This document shows, piece by piece, positions 8,499 to 18,200 of a stretch of 64,000 bases of DNA. Origin of the DNA: Zelonia costaricensis (Eukaryota > Euglenozoa > Kinetoplastea > Trypanosomatida > Trypanosomatidae). Each line of letters starts with the position of its first letter. Within the stretch, counting starts at the first letter, position 1. Both the position numbers and the translations under genes were made by a program. The stretch is from contig JASAOO010003552.1 in assembly GCA_030849075.1 (NCBI GenBank), positions 62,001-126,000 of the forward strand, read 5' to 3'. Under the pieces are notes generated by a model, which saw only the letters and a program-made list of their open reading frames with translations, did not search any database and was not told the origin of the DNA.

Positions 8499-10421
8499 AT
8501 GAGCAGCTCTGCAAGCGAGCGGCGCAATGCGCGGGCAGCGGCCTCTGCAGTACCGAAGCTGAATCCGCGGCATGTGCGACTCGAGTCGATCGACGAGCGC
8601 TCCCTGACCGCGGCCAAGAAGGCGGCAGCCCTTCGGGATTACCCGTTCACCGCGTCACTTTATCTCGGCGCGCTCGGGAGGGGTGCGCCGAACGGCCGAA
8701 CGGCGGGTGAGACGCGGCCTGGTCAGGCGCCCAACGGCAGCTCGACGCCGCTGTCGCAGGCGCCACCGACGCCGTCGAGGATGGTGGGCTCGGCGAGTGC
8801 CAACGGTGAGGTGCCTTGGGCCTCCGCCCTGCGGGCCAACGCCACCCACGAGCGCACGGCCACTGCACCGCCGCAGCGTGGCAAGCCACCGGCATGCACG
8901 GAAAAGCACTGCAAGTACGTGGTGGGCACCATGAGCCATTGCGGCTCCATCTACGAGGAGCTCACAAAGCAGCTGCTCGCGACGGGGCGGTGGTCGCACC
9001 TCTCGGTTCGTCAACGAGCGCTCACCAAGACTCTCTACATCACCGAGACGCAGCGCGACTTGGCGGGCACGAACATGCACCTGCTGCTAGGGGAAAAACT
9101 GCCGTGCGAGCGCGTCATCGCAACACGTCGCGTCCTGGCGGGCCGCTTTCCCAGCCGGATCGGCGAGCAGGTCGAGGCGAAGCACTCCGTGTATGCCTCA
9201 CGCTCCGCCAACTCGCCCGGTGTGCGCGTTCCGATGGGAAATGGAGACGATGGGGAGGCGCGGGTCATTAACTTTGTCGAGAACACGCGCAGTATCACGC
9301 TGAAGAGCGCGATGGTGACAACGCTGCTCAAGTTTCACAACTACAACTGGAGCACTCTGGGCGACTACCTGCCCATGTCCTTCAAGCTCGTTCCGCGGGA
9401 AACAGGTCGCGACGAACGTCATCTGCTACTCCAGACGGCGAAGGGATCGAAAGGGGGCCACTATGATCCGAGCATCAACCACATGTGGATTGCCAAGAGC
9501 TCAGCCGGCTGCCACGGCGACAACATCGAGATCTTCGACGGCGACCGACAAGGCCTTCAGAAACTACTCCGCTTCATCGACACCCAGCGCGACCCGCAAC
9601 CGTGGGTGGCGCAGCAGTACCTCGACCGGCCGCTGCTGTACCACAAGCGCAAGTTCGACATCCGCTGTTGGGCGCTGCTCCTGCGCGATGGGTATGAGAT
9701 CTACGTTCACGAAGAGCTGGTTATGCGCACGAGCAGCGTGCCGTACAGCCGGGAGAGTGCCACGGCGAACTCGCTTGCTGGTCGCCTAGCGCACATAACG
9801 AACCACTGCGTGCAGGAGACGAGCAAGACGTATGCCATGTTCGAGGAGAGCAATGAACTGTGGCGCGAGCACCTCGACGGGCTTGTGCGATACAAGGGCG
9901 TGCTCAAGACCACCAAACTGAAGTCGGAGCGGTATGCACACGGCCACAGCCCCAGGCCGCAGGAGCCGAGCGGCGGCGACGTGCCGTACCCGTCGGCGCC
10001 GTCGTCGGAGGCGCGGGAGTCGCCCTACCCCGTGGGAGAAGCGCACCGCGGTGACAGCGCCGCGGCGCGGCGCCAGGGCAGCGGCGGGCGCGAAGACGGG
10101 GTGTCCATCACTCTGGACAGCTACATCATTCCTCAGATCCACTTCATCATCCGCGACACCTTGCTCGCCGTGAAAGCGCTGGTTCCAGAGGAGCCGCCTG
10201 TGCCGCCGACGCACACGTTCCAGATCTTCGGCTACGACTTTCTCATCGACGAGGATCTCAAGGTCTGGCTTTTGGAGATCAACGGTGCGCCTGGCGGACC
10301 GGACAGGCTGAAGCCGGCGATAATGAAGGACACCATTGAGCTTGCGGTGGCACCCTTCTTCCCTGGCACGATGAATCTACGCACGAAGCGGCACAACGGG
10401 TACGTGCGCGTGTACCCGTGA
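8499..10421 (+). CDS. TTL: Tubulin-tyrosine ligase
   Basis: The ATP-grasp enzyme re-adds tyrosine to the C-terminus of alpha-tubulin, acting on soluble tubulin in the detyrosination cycle that marks trypanosomatid microtubules. The 640-residue product carries the TTL core: HMWIAKSSAG at about 326, KRKFDIRCW at about 383, HITNHCVQ at about 430 and FGYDFLIDEDLKVWLLEING at about 577. These stretches match vertebrate TTL more closely than the polyglutamylase TTLLs, hence the assignment. It is longer than human TTL (377) because of a disordered N-terminal region of about 130 residues, rich in Ala, Pro and Gly, and a Pro/Gly/Ser insertion of about 55 residues (475-530) between core motifs. The start is the first in-frame ATG (8499); the open frame reaches back only to a TTG at 8472. 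Confidence 0.88.
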   Translation: MSSSASERRNARAAASAVPKLNPRHVRLESIDERSLTAAKKAAALRDYPFTASLYLGALGRGAPNGRTAGETRPGQAPNGSSTPLSQAPPTPSRMVGSASANGEVPWASALRANATHERTATAPPQRGKPPACTEKHCKYVVGTMSHCGSIYEELTKQLLATGRWSHLSVRQRALTKTLYITETQRDLAGTNMHLLLGEKLPCERVIATRRVLAGRFPSRIGEQVEAKHSVYASRSANSPGVRVPMGNGDDGEARVINFVENTRSITLKSAMVTTLLKFHNYNWSTLGDYLPMSFKLVPRETGRDERHLLLQTAKGSKGGHYDPSINHMWIAKSSAGCHGDNIEIFDGDRQGLQKLLRFIDTQRDPQPWVAQQYLDRPLLYHKRKFDIRCWALLLRDGYEIYVHEELVMRTSSVPYSRESATANSLAGRLAHITNHCVQETSKTYAMFEESNELWREHLDGLVRYKGVLKTTKLKSERYAHGHSPRPQEPSGGDVPYPSAPSSEARESPYPVGEAHRGDSAAARRQGSGGREDGVSITLDSYIIPQIHFIIRDTLLAVKALVPEEPPVPPTHTFQIFGYDFLIDEDLKVWLLEINGAPGGPDRLKPAIMKDTIELAVAPFFPGTMNLRTKRHNGYVRVYP

Positions 10422-11362
10422 GCGAATCACGCGCACAGGCACACACACACACCTTACAACTGCGCTTGCGCCCGCCTTCTTGTTTCCTTCCGACCCTTTC
10501 ACGAGAAGACGTGCCCGTGGGTGCCCGCGTGTGTGACAGCCTGCGTTGTCTCGCTTCCTTTTTTTGATGTGTTTGCAGAGGTCACCTCCTTGCCGATTTT
10601 GTGTTCAGGTAGACGACGAATCTGGAAGCGGCTGTCGCGGCTCGTGGCCCCGCTCTGCTACAGCACCGTCGCATTACTAAACGGCATCCCATTGAGCCAA
10701 TAAACAAAAAAAAAAACTACATAGTCATACACGCGCATACATCTTTTACGTGCTCCACAGAGTGGTGCCACAGGTTTCGTGCAATCAGCGCGAAGGGTCG
10801 GTCATCTAGGCTGTGAGGTGGCCGTTGCGTGAGCTTCCGCTAGCCACTGCTTTTGAAAAAGAAGAAGAGAGGTGACTACACGCAACGCTGACTGGCGTCG
10901 CTTCATTTTTTTTTTCTCTGTGGCGTCACCTGGGCAAAAGCCGCTTCTCTGTGCAGCCTGTGGCGTGCATCCCGCTCAAGGTTTTGTTTTGCACTCACCA
11001 CTCTCTCTTTGTGACCCTTCCCGTCTCTCCCTCGGTCTCCCCGGCTGCGCTTCTTCTCCGCTCCGCGCGCGTTCATTGCTCGCTCCCGTACTTCACACAC
11101 TACGCTCGAAATCCGCGTGTACACGCCACCACCGTTCAGTGACGAGTGGCGACCCACTCGCCTTTTTTTTTCTCACACTAGCCCGTCTCGGTGACCCACT
11201 CTCGCGCGGCAAAAGACACTATTGTGCCCGCCTGCGTGTCTTGTTTCGTCATTGTCTAGTTGCTGCACGTGCCTGTAGGGTTCTGCGTGCGACCACGGCA
11301 CGCCGGCAGCACAGTACCTCGCCCTTCTTTCCTTCCCGAAAGGTAAAAACAACCGCAACAAG
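10422..11362. other. Spacer with AC run and oligo-A tract
   Basis: No gene is visible. An AC run lies right after the TTL stop (10439-10451) and an 11-base oligo-A at about 10706-10716. The right half (10985-11340) is pyrimidine-rich. Confidence 0.5.
11317..11342 (+). promoter_or_regulatory. Candidate trans-splice acceptor for FG-GAP gene
   Basis: The tract CCTCGCCCTTCTTTCCTTCCC leads into AG at 11341-11342, giving a 20-base leader before the ATG at 11363. This is one of the clearest acceptor sites in the window. Confidence 0.55.
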
Positions 11363-13546
11363 ATGCGTATTCGCGACATCATCATTATCGGTGTTGCCTT
11401 CGTGTGCAGCATCATATGCTGGTCACAGGAGGGCTCGCTCAACTTCCAGCGGGGGTTCCGCATTCCCATCCTCGACAGCGGCCCAGCCGATCCCATCATG
11501 CCCAAGCCGCTGCTGGTCGACCCTGACGGCTCCGGCTCCCGCGTGCTTCTGGCAACCACGTCGAGCGGCCGGCTCAGCGTGTACAGCACCCACTACGCGC
11601 GCCGTCGCATCGACGACGCCTTCGTCCACCTCACCCCCGTCTCCGAGCTGAACGTCTTCTCGCCGATCGTCGGCATCGGCGCCGGCTACACGGTGCAAAA
11701 CAGCAGCATTGTGACGGTTGCCCTTGTCACGGAGGATTATCAGCTCATTGGGGTTTCGATCCACACCGAACAGCCGCGCATCTTGTGGCGGTCGCCCCTC
11801 GTGGCGCCGCAGTTCTGGGCTTCGCTCAGCCACGCCGCCATTTCGGTTGTCCCGGAGCGCAACTGGGCAGAGGACGAGGGCATGATCGCCGTTGCGGTCA
11901 ACGTTGCGGACACTTCGGGGGCGGAGATGATGATGTACGCCGCCTTCGACGCCAAGACCGGCGCGCGGCGCTGGGCCTACTTCTCCGACGGCGGCAACGA
12001 GATGGATGACGTTCTGCGCGAGGCCAACTTGAACGCGACCCAGGTGGTCCCGGACGGTGCCGAGGTTCGCCCGCCGTTGGGTGAGGTAGAGAATAGTGGC
12101 ACCCCGGCTCCTGTGCACGACTACCTGCAGGGCCGCAAGTACGAGCAGCCGTGGACTTCCTTCAGGGAGTCGGTGATAGCGGCGATGCCGCACCGCTACG
12201 CCCACGTCTGGGACTCGCAGCTTTACCCGCACGTCATCTACCGGGCCAAGGCAAAGCGCAAGGCACGCCGGAACCGCGGCAAGGCGGACCGGCGCGCCAC
12301 GCTGCGGTACAACGACCAAGTGGTGCACATGGATACGGACGACTACGGCAACTTTGGCGACAAGCTCTCTGCCTGGGCGCTGACGCTGCAGAACGCCAAC
12401 CCGCTCTCGGCCAACAAGAACAAGAACCGCCGCCGCCGTCCGTCGAATGCGTTCGTCTTCCACGGCCCTCAGGGCGTGGAGGTGGTGCACATGTTCACAG
12501 GCAACACCGTCACATCGGTGGCGCCGCTCAAGGCGGGTGGGACGGCCTACGACGACATCAACGACGACCTGGTGATCGAGTCGGTGAGTACGCAGATTGG
12601 ACCACGCTCAGTTGTGTACGCGAAGCACGGCGTCGATCTCGAGTACGACTGTATGGGCATGATCGAGACAGGCCTCCCAAGCTCGTCGGCGGAGCTGTTC
12701 AACGCGACGGTGTGCGACACGCAAGGGTTTTTCGGCAACCTCGACCTCATCCACCGTTTCGTTGACGGCGACGTCCGCGGCGAGGAGGCGCCGAAGGCGT
12801 TGAACACGCTCGAGCTGCTTGGCAGCCGCAACGTCGTCTCGTCGACGACGCACGCGACGCCGCCGCTGATTGTGCAGGTGCAGATGAACCTCGGCGGCGG
12901 ATTTCACCAAGTCGAGCGGTACGCTGTCTTCATGATTGACACCGGCCTTGTCACCTGCGTAGACCCGTCGCGGCGCCGCGTGCTGTGGCGCGCGCAGACG
13001 GGCGGTCATTTTTCCGGCTCTCCAGAGGATGACATGGCTGAGACGAAGGAGCGCCGCGCCATGGCCGAGACGGAGGCGCGGCCGTTCCCGCAGGTCATCG
13101 GCTACTCTTTAATGCAGAAGAACCGCGAGACGGACATCGCCTTTGTCGGCGGTGGCAAGGAACCGTTCCGCCGTGTCGACACGTACGTGCTGGCTGTCGG
13201 AGATGAGGAGCTGTCGATCATTAAGACCAAGAACGGCCGCGTCACGCGCTCTATCCCGCTCGAGGAGCCGCCGGTGGCACCGGTGTTGGTGGTCGACTTC
13301 AACGGGGATGGCACCAATGACCTGATCATCGTGACCCAGTACCACATTTTCGGCTTTGTGGGCAACTCGCAGGCAACGTCAGAGACGGTGGCGGCGCTCA
13401 TGCTGTTGCTGGTCGGCATGCTCGGTATCCTCTTTGCTGTCCGCGAAAAGAACATAGCTCAGGGTGGGGAGGACGACTACACGCTGCCTGTGCACATTGG
13501 CGACAAGGTACAGCGCAAGAAGACGATCAAGCGGTCCACAGACTAG
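11363..13546 (+). CDS. Single-pass membrane FG-GAP repeat protein
   Basis: The 727-residue protein has an N-terminal hydrophobic signal or anchor (IIIIGVAFVCSIICW, residues 6-20), a large lumenal or extracellular part, one transmembrane helix at about 675-693 (VAALMLLLVGMLGILFAV) and a short basic tail. Three loops have the FG-GAP calcium-binding pattern: VDPDGSGSRVLLAT (about 51), YDDINDDLVIES (about 395) and VDFNGDGTNDLIIVT (about 643), suggesting an integrin-like beta-propeller. The stretch SFRESVIAAMPHRY followed by a basic run, and the segment GVEVVHMFTGNTV, also match an uncharacterised plant FG-GAP family in the same order, so the whole protein appears orthologous. The function is unknown; a secretory-pathway or cell-surface location is inferred from topology. 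Confidence 0.78.
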   Translation: MRIRDIIIIGVAFVCSIICWSQEGSLNFQRGFRIPILDSGPADPIMPKPLLVDPDGSGSRVLLATTSSGRLSVYSTHYARRRIDDAFVHLTPVSELNVFSPIVGIGAGYTVQNSSIVTVALVTEDYQLIGVSIHTEQPRILWRSPLVAPQFWASLSHAAISVVPERNWAEDEGMIAVAVNVADTSGAEMMMYAAFDAKTGARRWAYFSDGGNEMDDVLREANLNATQVVPDGAEVRPPLGEVENSGTPAPVHDYLQGRKYEQPWTSFRESVIAAMPHRYAHVWDSQLYPHVIYRAKAKRKARRNRGKADRRATLRYNDQVVHMDTDDYGNFGDKLSAWALTLQNANPLSANKNKNRRRRPSNAFVFHGPQGVEVVHMFTGNTVTSVAPLKAGGTAYDDINDDLVIESVSTQIGPRSVVYAKHGVDLEYDCMGMIETGLPSSSAELFNATVCDTQGFFGNLDLIHRFVDGDVRGEEAPKALNTLELLGSRNVVSSTTHATPPLIVQVQMNLGGGFHQVERYAVFMIDTGLVTCVDPSRRRVLWRAQTGGHFSGSPEDDMAETKERRAMAETEARPFPQVIGYSLMQKNRETDIAFVGGGKEPFRRVDTYVLAVGDEELSIIKTKNGRVTRSIPLEEPPVAPVLVVDFNGDGTNDLIIVTQYHIFGFVGNSQATSETVAALMLLLVGMLGILFAVREKNIAQGGEDDYTLPVHIGDKVQRKKTIKRSTD

Positions 13547-14848
13547 TCACTTGCACTTTCGCGATGACTGTGCGCAGCCGCTTCAGTGCCGTGCTGCGCT
13601 GGGCTTCAACCGTCTCCTTTGCTTGAGTGGTTGTGTGTTTTTCGTGCGGCGCTGCGTCGGCTTTCTTCCCCTTCTGTTTCGATCCTGTAAGCACGGATTT
13701 CTCGATGCCGAGGCGAGGCAGACTGCCGCAGGTTTTTAGGTTGTGGTCGGCATGGCCGACGGACGCCGTCGTCTGTTGTGGATGACGTTTTCCCATTCAT
13801 CTTCTGAGTGGCTTGTCGAGTTCTGCGCGCTGATGTGTGCGCCAGTGCGGCCGCCTCTCGCTCGGCACCGGACTCGTTTCTTCACCTCCTCTCGCTTGTG
13901 CTGGAGAGGAGAGATGCTCAAACAGAGCAAGTATGAACCCCCCCCCCTCCCCCCAAGTGAAGAAATCTGAGGGGTTGAGTATGAGAAACGAACGGTGTGC
14001 ATCCTGTGAGGTGCAACTCCGACACACGGGCTTCTGCGCAGCCGTGAGAGTTGAGCACAAGCACCTCGAGAATAGTGAAGGTCAGACCTGTTGGCAGAGT
14101 GAGTGCCACTCTCCCGGTCGACGTTTGTCACTTTAGATCTCCGCCTCCACTGTCGGTTGACCGAGGCGCCATAAACGCCACTTACTGATGTGCCGTGACC
14201 CGACTCGCGAAGCGACTATTTTTCATCCTCCTCTGTCTTGCACGTTTGTTCGTTTGTTGTCGACGTGCCTCGCAAATACACCCGCACACAAACGCATACA
14301 AACGTCCTTCCTCCCCCCCTCCCTTTCACGCTCGTCTCTACCGTCACGTGTAACTCTCGCTCACGGTTTACGCTCTACAGAAACGGGTCGGCTCGTCAAC
14401 AACGCCTATCCCCTCGAATACTTCTTTCTTACTTACCAACGCACCCACAGAATTTCAAAGAAACACACAAACACACACGCACACACACACACACAAGAGA
14501 GGGACCGAACGTGAACACAGTTCTCCACGTTCTACCGCTGCGATCACCATTGTCGGTGCGCCTTGCCTTTCTTTTTGTCTTCGCACTACAGCCCCATTTT
14601 GGCTAGCTCACCGACGCGCGGTGTCGCTATTACGGGGAGATTTGTTTCCTCTCGTTGCAATCTGGCACAACTCACACAGCGACTGCGCGCTCCTCTCTTT
14701 TCTCACTCGTTCGTTCACGGTGCACCGGCTGTGCTGAGAGGACGCTTTACCCGCTGCACTGCTCTTATCTTCTTCTTACTCAAGAGTCAGCGCCAGCAGC
14801 GGACATCATCAACACTACCATAAGCATCGCCGTCTCGCTGCATATTCA

Positions 14849-14881
<33 letters not shown>

Positions 14882-15278
14882 TACACACACAGATACACAC
14901 ATCCGCATTCAAGCACAGAGAACCACGCTGGCGGCGACGAAGTCTGTCATTTTTCTACCGGTCGCAGTACGGCATCACCTCTCAAAAGAAACAGGAAAAT
15001 TGCACGAAAGACAAAACGTACAAACGCACGCCCAATCGTCTCTCGCGAGAACTCTGACAAGGAGGGGTCGCACAACGTCCGCCTCCACGTTCGCGCGCAG
15101 TCGGTGGGCACGGAGTCGTCGCTACCTCTGTCCTTGGCTATCGCCCCGCAGCTGCCCAGTGCTCGCTCGCTGCGCCTTCTTCATTTTGCTAGTGTGCAAC
15201 GACGCGACCCGCCTTGCCTCTCCATACACCACGAGCCAAGCGCTTTCTTACCTGGCTGTGCCGCCACTGCATCTCGCC
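13547..15278. other. Spacer upstream of deubiquitinase gene
   Basis: No separate gene is supported. It contains a C-run at about 13938-13954, AC tracts at about 14466-14495 and a perfect (AC)14 run at 14851-14879 followed by ATACACACAC repeats. The reading frame of the downstream gene is open back to 14655, but that part encodes Thr-His runs from the AC tract and is judged to be 5' UTR. Confidence 0.55.
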
Positions 15279-18200
15279 ATGAACCCAGCAGACGCCATTG
15301 AGGAGGTGAGGGCCTCAGAGCGGAGCCCGATGTCCACGGGTGCGCCTTCGTCAGCTGCCGCCTCGCGCACCAGCTTCACCTCCGCGGAGGAGGACTCTAC
15401 AACGTCGCCGGTTGTCGACGACTCGGCTGTCAACGCCCCGGCATTCGACGCCGCGACCACCGCGGCTGACCCCTCCAGTCCAGCCGCCGCCGCCGCCGAC
15501 AGCGCTGCTCCTGCCGCAGCGAATTCCAGGCCGCGTGCGGTCGGGTGGAAGGGCTCAACCACCGTGTCGGTGCGCGGCTACACTGCCGCGACGATGGGTA
15601 ACACCGACGCCGACGACGACGAGGAGGACAGCAGTAGCCCTGTCGACCTGGTCGCCGCCGAGCCACCACAGCCGCTGGACCCGCTGCAGACAGCAGTGCA
15701 CAGTCTTGTCGGCAACATTCTCGAGGGGCTGCGTGGGTTCGACGGCAGCATCACGTGGCTGAAGCGCACCCACTCGGCCACCGCGGCTAAGCTGGACGCG
15801 ATCAAGGCCAGCGCCGCCCCTGAGGCTACTGAGGAGTTTAGCGTCGCGTGGTTCGGCATCGCCAGCGCCGTCCTGCACGACCTTATCGAGGACAGTGTGG
15901 AGGACATGCACGTTGTTGCCTCACCGCCAACGCCACTGGACGTCAGCACGGGTGAGGCGGCCGCAAGCGGAATCTGCGCCACGCCGCGCGAATTGTCGGT
16001 TGCCTTTGTGTCGGGTCTGCAGAGCATCGTCGTAGACGTAATGAACGATGGCGGCTGTCACAGCACGAGCGGCAGCCACCACCTCAGCCGCTACTCGATC
16101 CGCAGCTTCGCCCACGCCAAGGAGGTCAGCGAGCTGAGTAGCCGGCTCATGCAGGAGCACCTGGAGAAGAGTTCCCACCTCCCACCGCCGCTGCGGGACA
16201 AGTACAGCGAGGACACCCTCCCGCTCGAGGACAAGGCGGATGTGTGCGCCGTGTTGAAGCGCATCGCAGATGCGTGGGTGTGCAGCTTCTTCCCCACCTA
16301 CCAGCAGCGCGCACGGGGGGCCGGGGAGGTGATTCCGTACCTTTGGGGCGAGGAGGCGAACGCCTCGCGCCTGAACCTTGACCTCTTTTTCTACTGCTTC
16401 TACTTTGCGTGCCAGCAGCGGAGTCTTATGCAGAACGCGGACGGCTACCCCCGCGGCGTCATCGTGCCAACGGCGTGGATGGAGAGACTTCTGTGCTGGT
16501 CTACCGAGGCGCAGCGGCTGCGTCGACAGCCCTCGTCGGAGCCGCACCCGCCCTTCCCAGGCCCCATCGACACCTTCGCGCTCATGACGGTCGCACCGCA
16601 CGACCCGCGGCGCCACCGGCTTGTCGCCGACCCCACGACGTATCAGGTTATCCCAGAGAGCCTGTACGACTCCCTGTTCGACTTCTTCGGCAGCGGACCA
16701 AAGTACGTCATGTACGGCGCCTTCCCTCTCCGCAGTGCTTGCCTCGACATGTGGAAGCCGATGCCACTCACGGTGTTCGTCACCTTCGAGTGGTCGGAGC
16801 GCAACGCGGCGGATGGGGCGCTGGACAAGTACAGCGTGGAGGTGCCGGTCGAGGAGGCGCTCCTGCACAGCGACATGCGCGAGGTGTGCCACCTGGCGTG
16901 GGGCGTGATGCGGGAAGAGAAGGAGATGATGTCGGACCGCGCCGCTTCGGTGTGGTTTGCCGCCATCAACGGCACGGACACGGTGCGCCTCCACTGCAAG
17001 GGCCTATACATGCTCAATGTGCAGCCAGCTCCATTTGCGATCGCCGATGAGGGCGACGGCATGGACTTGACGGTGCGCGAGGTGGTCGAGCAGCTGCGCG
17101 GCCGCGTCGCTACCGACATGCCCGACAGTGCAGAGGAGTGGACGAGTCAGACAAGCAGGAAGGTGTGGCTCTCGCTCGTGCTGACGCTGCACAATGCAAA
17201 CGGCGACGACCGCGGGAACGAGGTCACTGGCGCGATGGAGGTCGCCGCGCACCAGAGCGGCGTCTGCGGCTTGACGAACGTGGGCAACACATGCTACATG
17301 AACAGCGCGCTGCAGTGCTTGTCGAACCTGACTCCCTTCCGGACCAAGCTCATGACTCTCCCCATCTCCCACTTCTCGCGCGCCGTTATCGCGCCAGCCT
17401 TCATTCGACTGCTGACGTCGATGTGGTCGGGGCAGCACTCCTTCGCCGAAACCCGCGAGCTCAAGGAGCAGGTCGGCGCGCGGGTGAAGCGCTTCGCCGG
17501 GTATCAGCAGCAGGATGCGAACGAGTTCGTCGAGGTTCTTCTCGATCACCTGAGCGAGGAGATCAACCTCGTTTCAGCGCGGTGCTACCGGCAGCGCGAG
17601 GACGCCGACAAGGCCATCCCAACCCAGGAGCTCTCCACTATCTTCTGGGACAACTTCCTCGAGAACAACGACTCCTTCATCCCGCCGCTGTTTTTCCACC
17701 AGTCCAAGACTGTCTTCACGTGTCTCACATGCGGGGAGAGCAGCACCGTCTTCGACAACAACGTCACCCTCTCCGTCAGCATCAAAGACCCGCCGCAGCG
17801 CCGTACCATGGGCGTTGACGTCGTCGTGGAGCTGCACCGGTCCGCCTCGCCAAGCGGCGATGAGGCTTCTGGCGGCTTCATCGCCCCGTGTGCCCGCGCC
17901 GTCACCGGCGACGACGCCCGTGCACAGGTGCTGGTGATGATCAAGGTGCATGTCCTGGTCCAGCCAGATGGCACGGTACGCAAGGCAGACGTAGAGGAGG
18001 CGCTGGCGCAGCAGCTGCGCAGCAACGCGTGCGCCAGCAACGAGGTGGTGCGCTTTTTCCAGGGCGGTGAGAGCGACGAGGCTGCGCCGGCGAGGTCGGC
18101 GGTCGCAGAGGCAGAGGCGGCACAGCGGATTGCGAACCGCCTGCGCGTGGAGGTGCGGGTCATGGACATTCCCGACCACGGCCGCGTCTTTGCGTGGGCT

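Noticed and set aside
14655..15278. N-terminal extension of the deubiquitinase by 208 codons
   Set aside because: It translates an AC run into Thr-His repeats and other UTR-like sequence; the ATG at 15279 begins sequence of normal composition.
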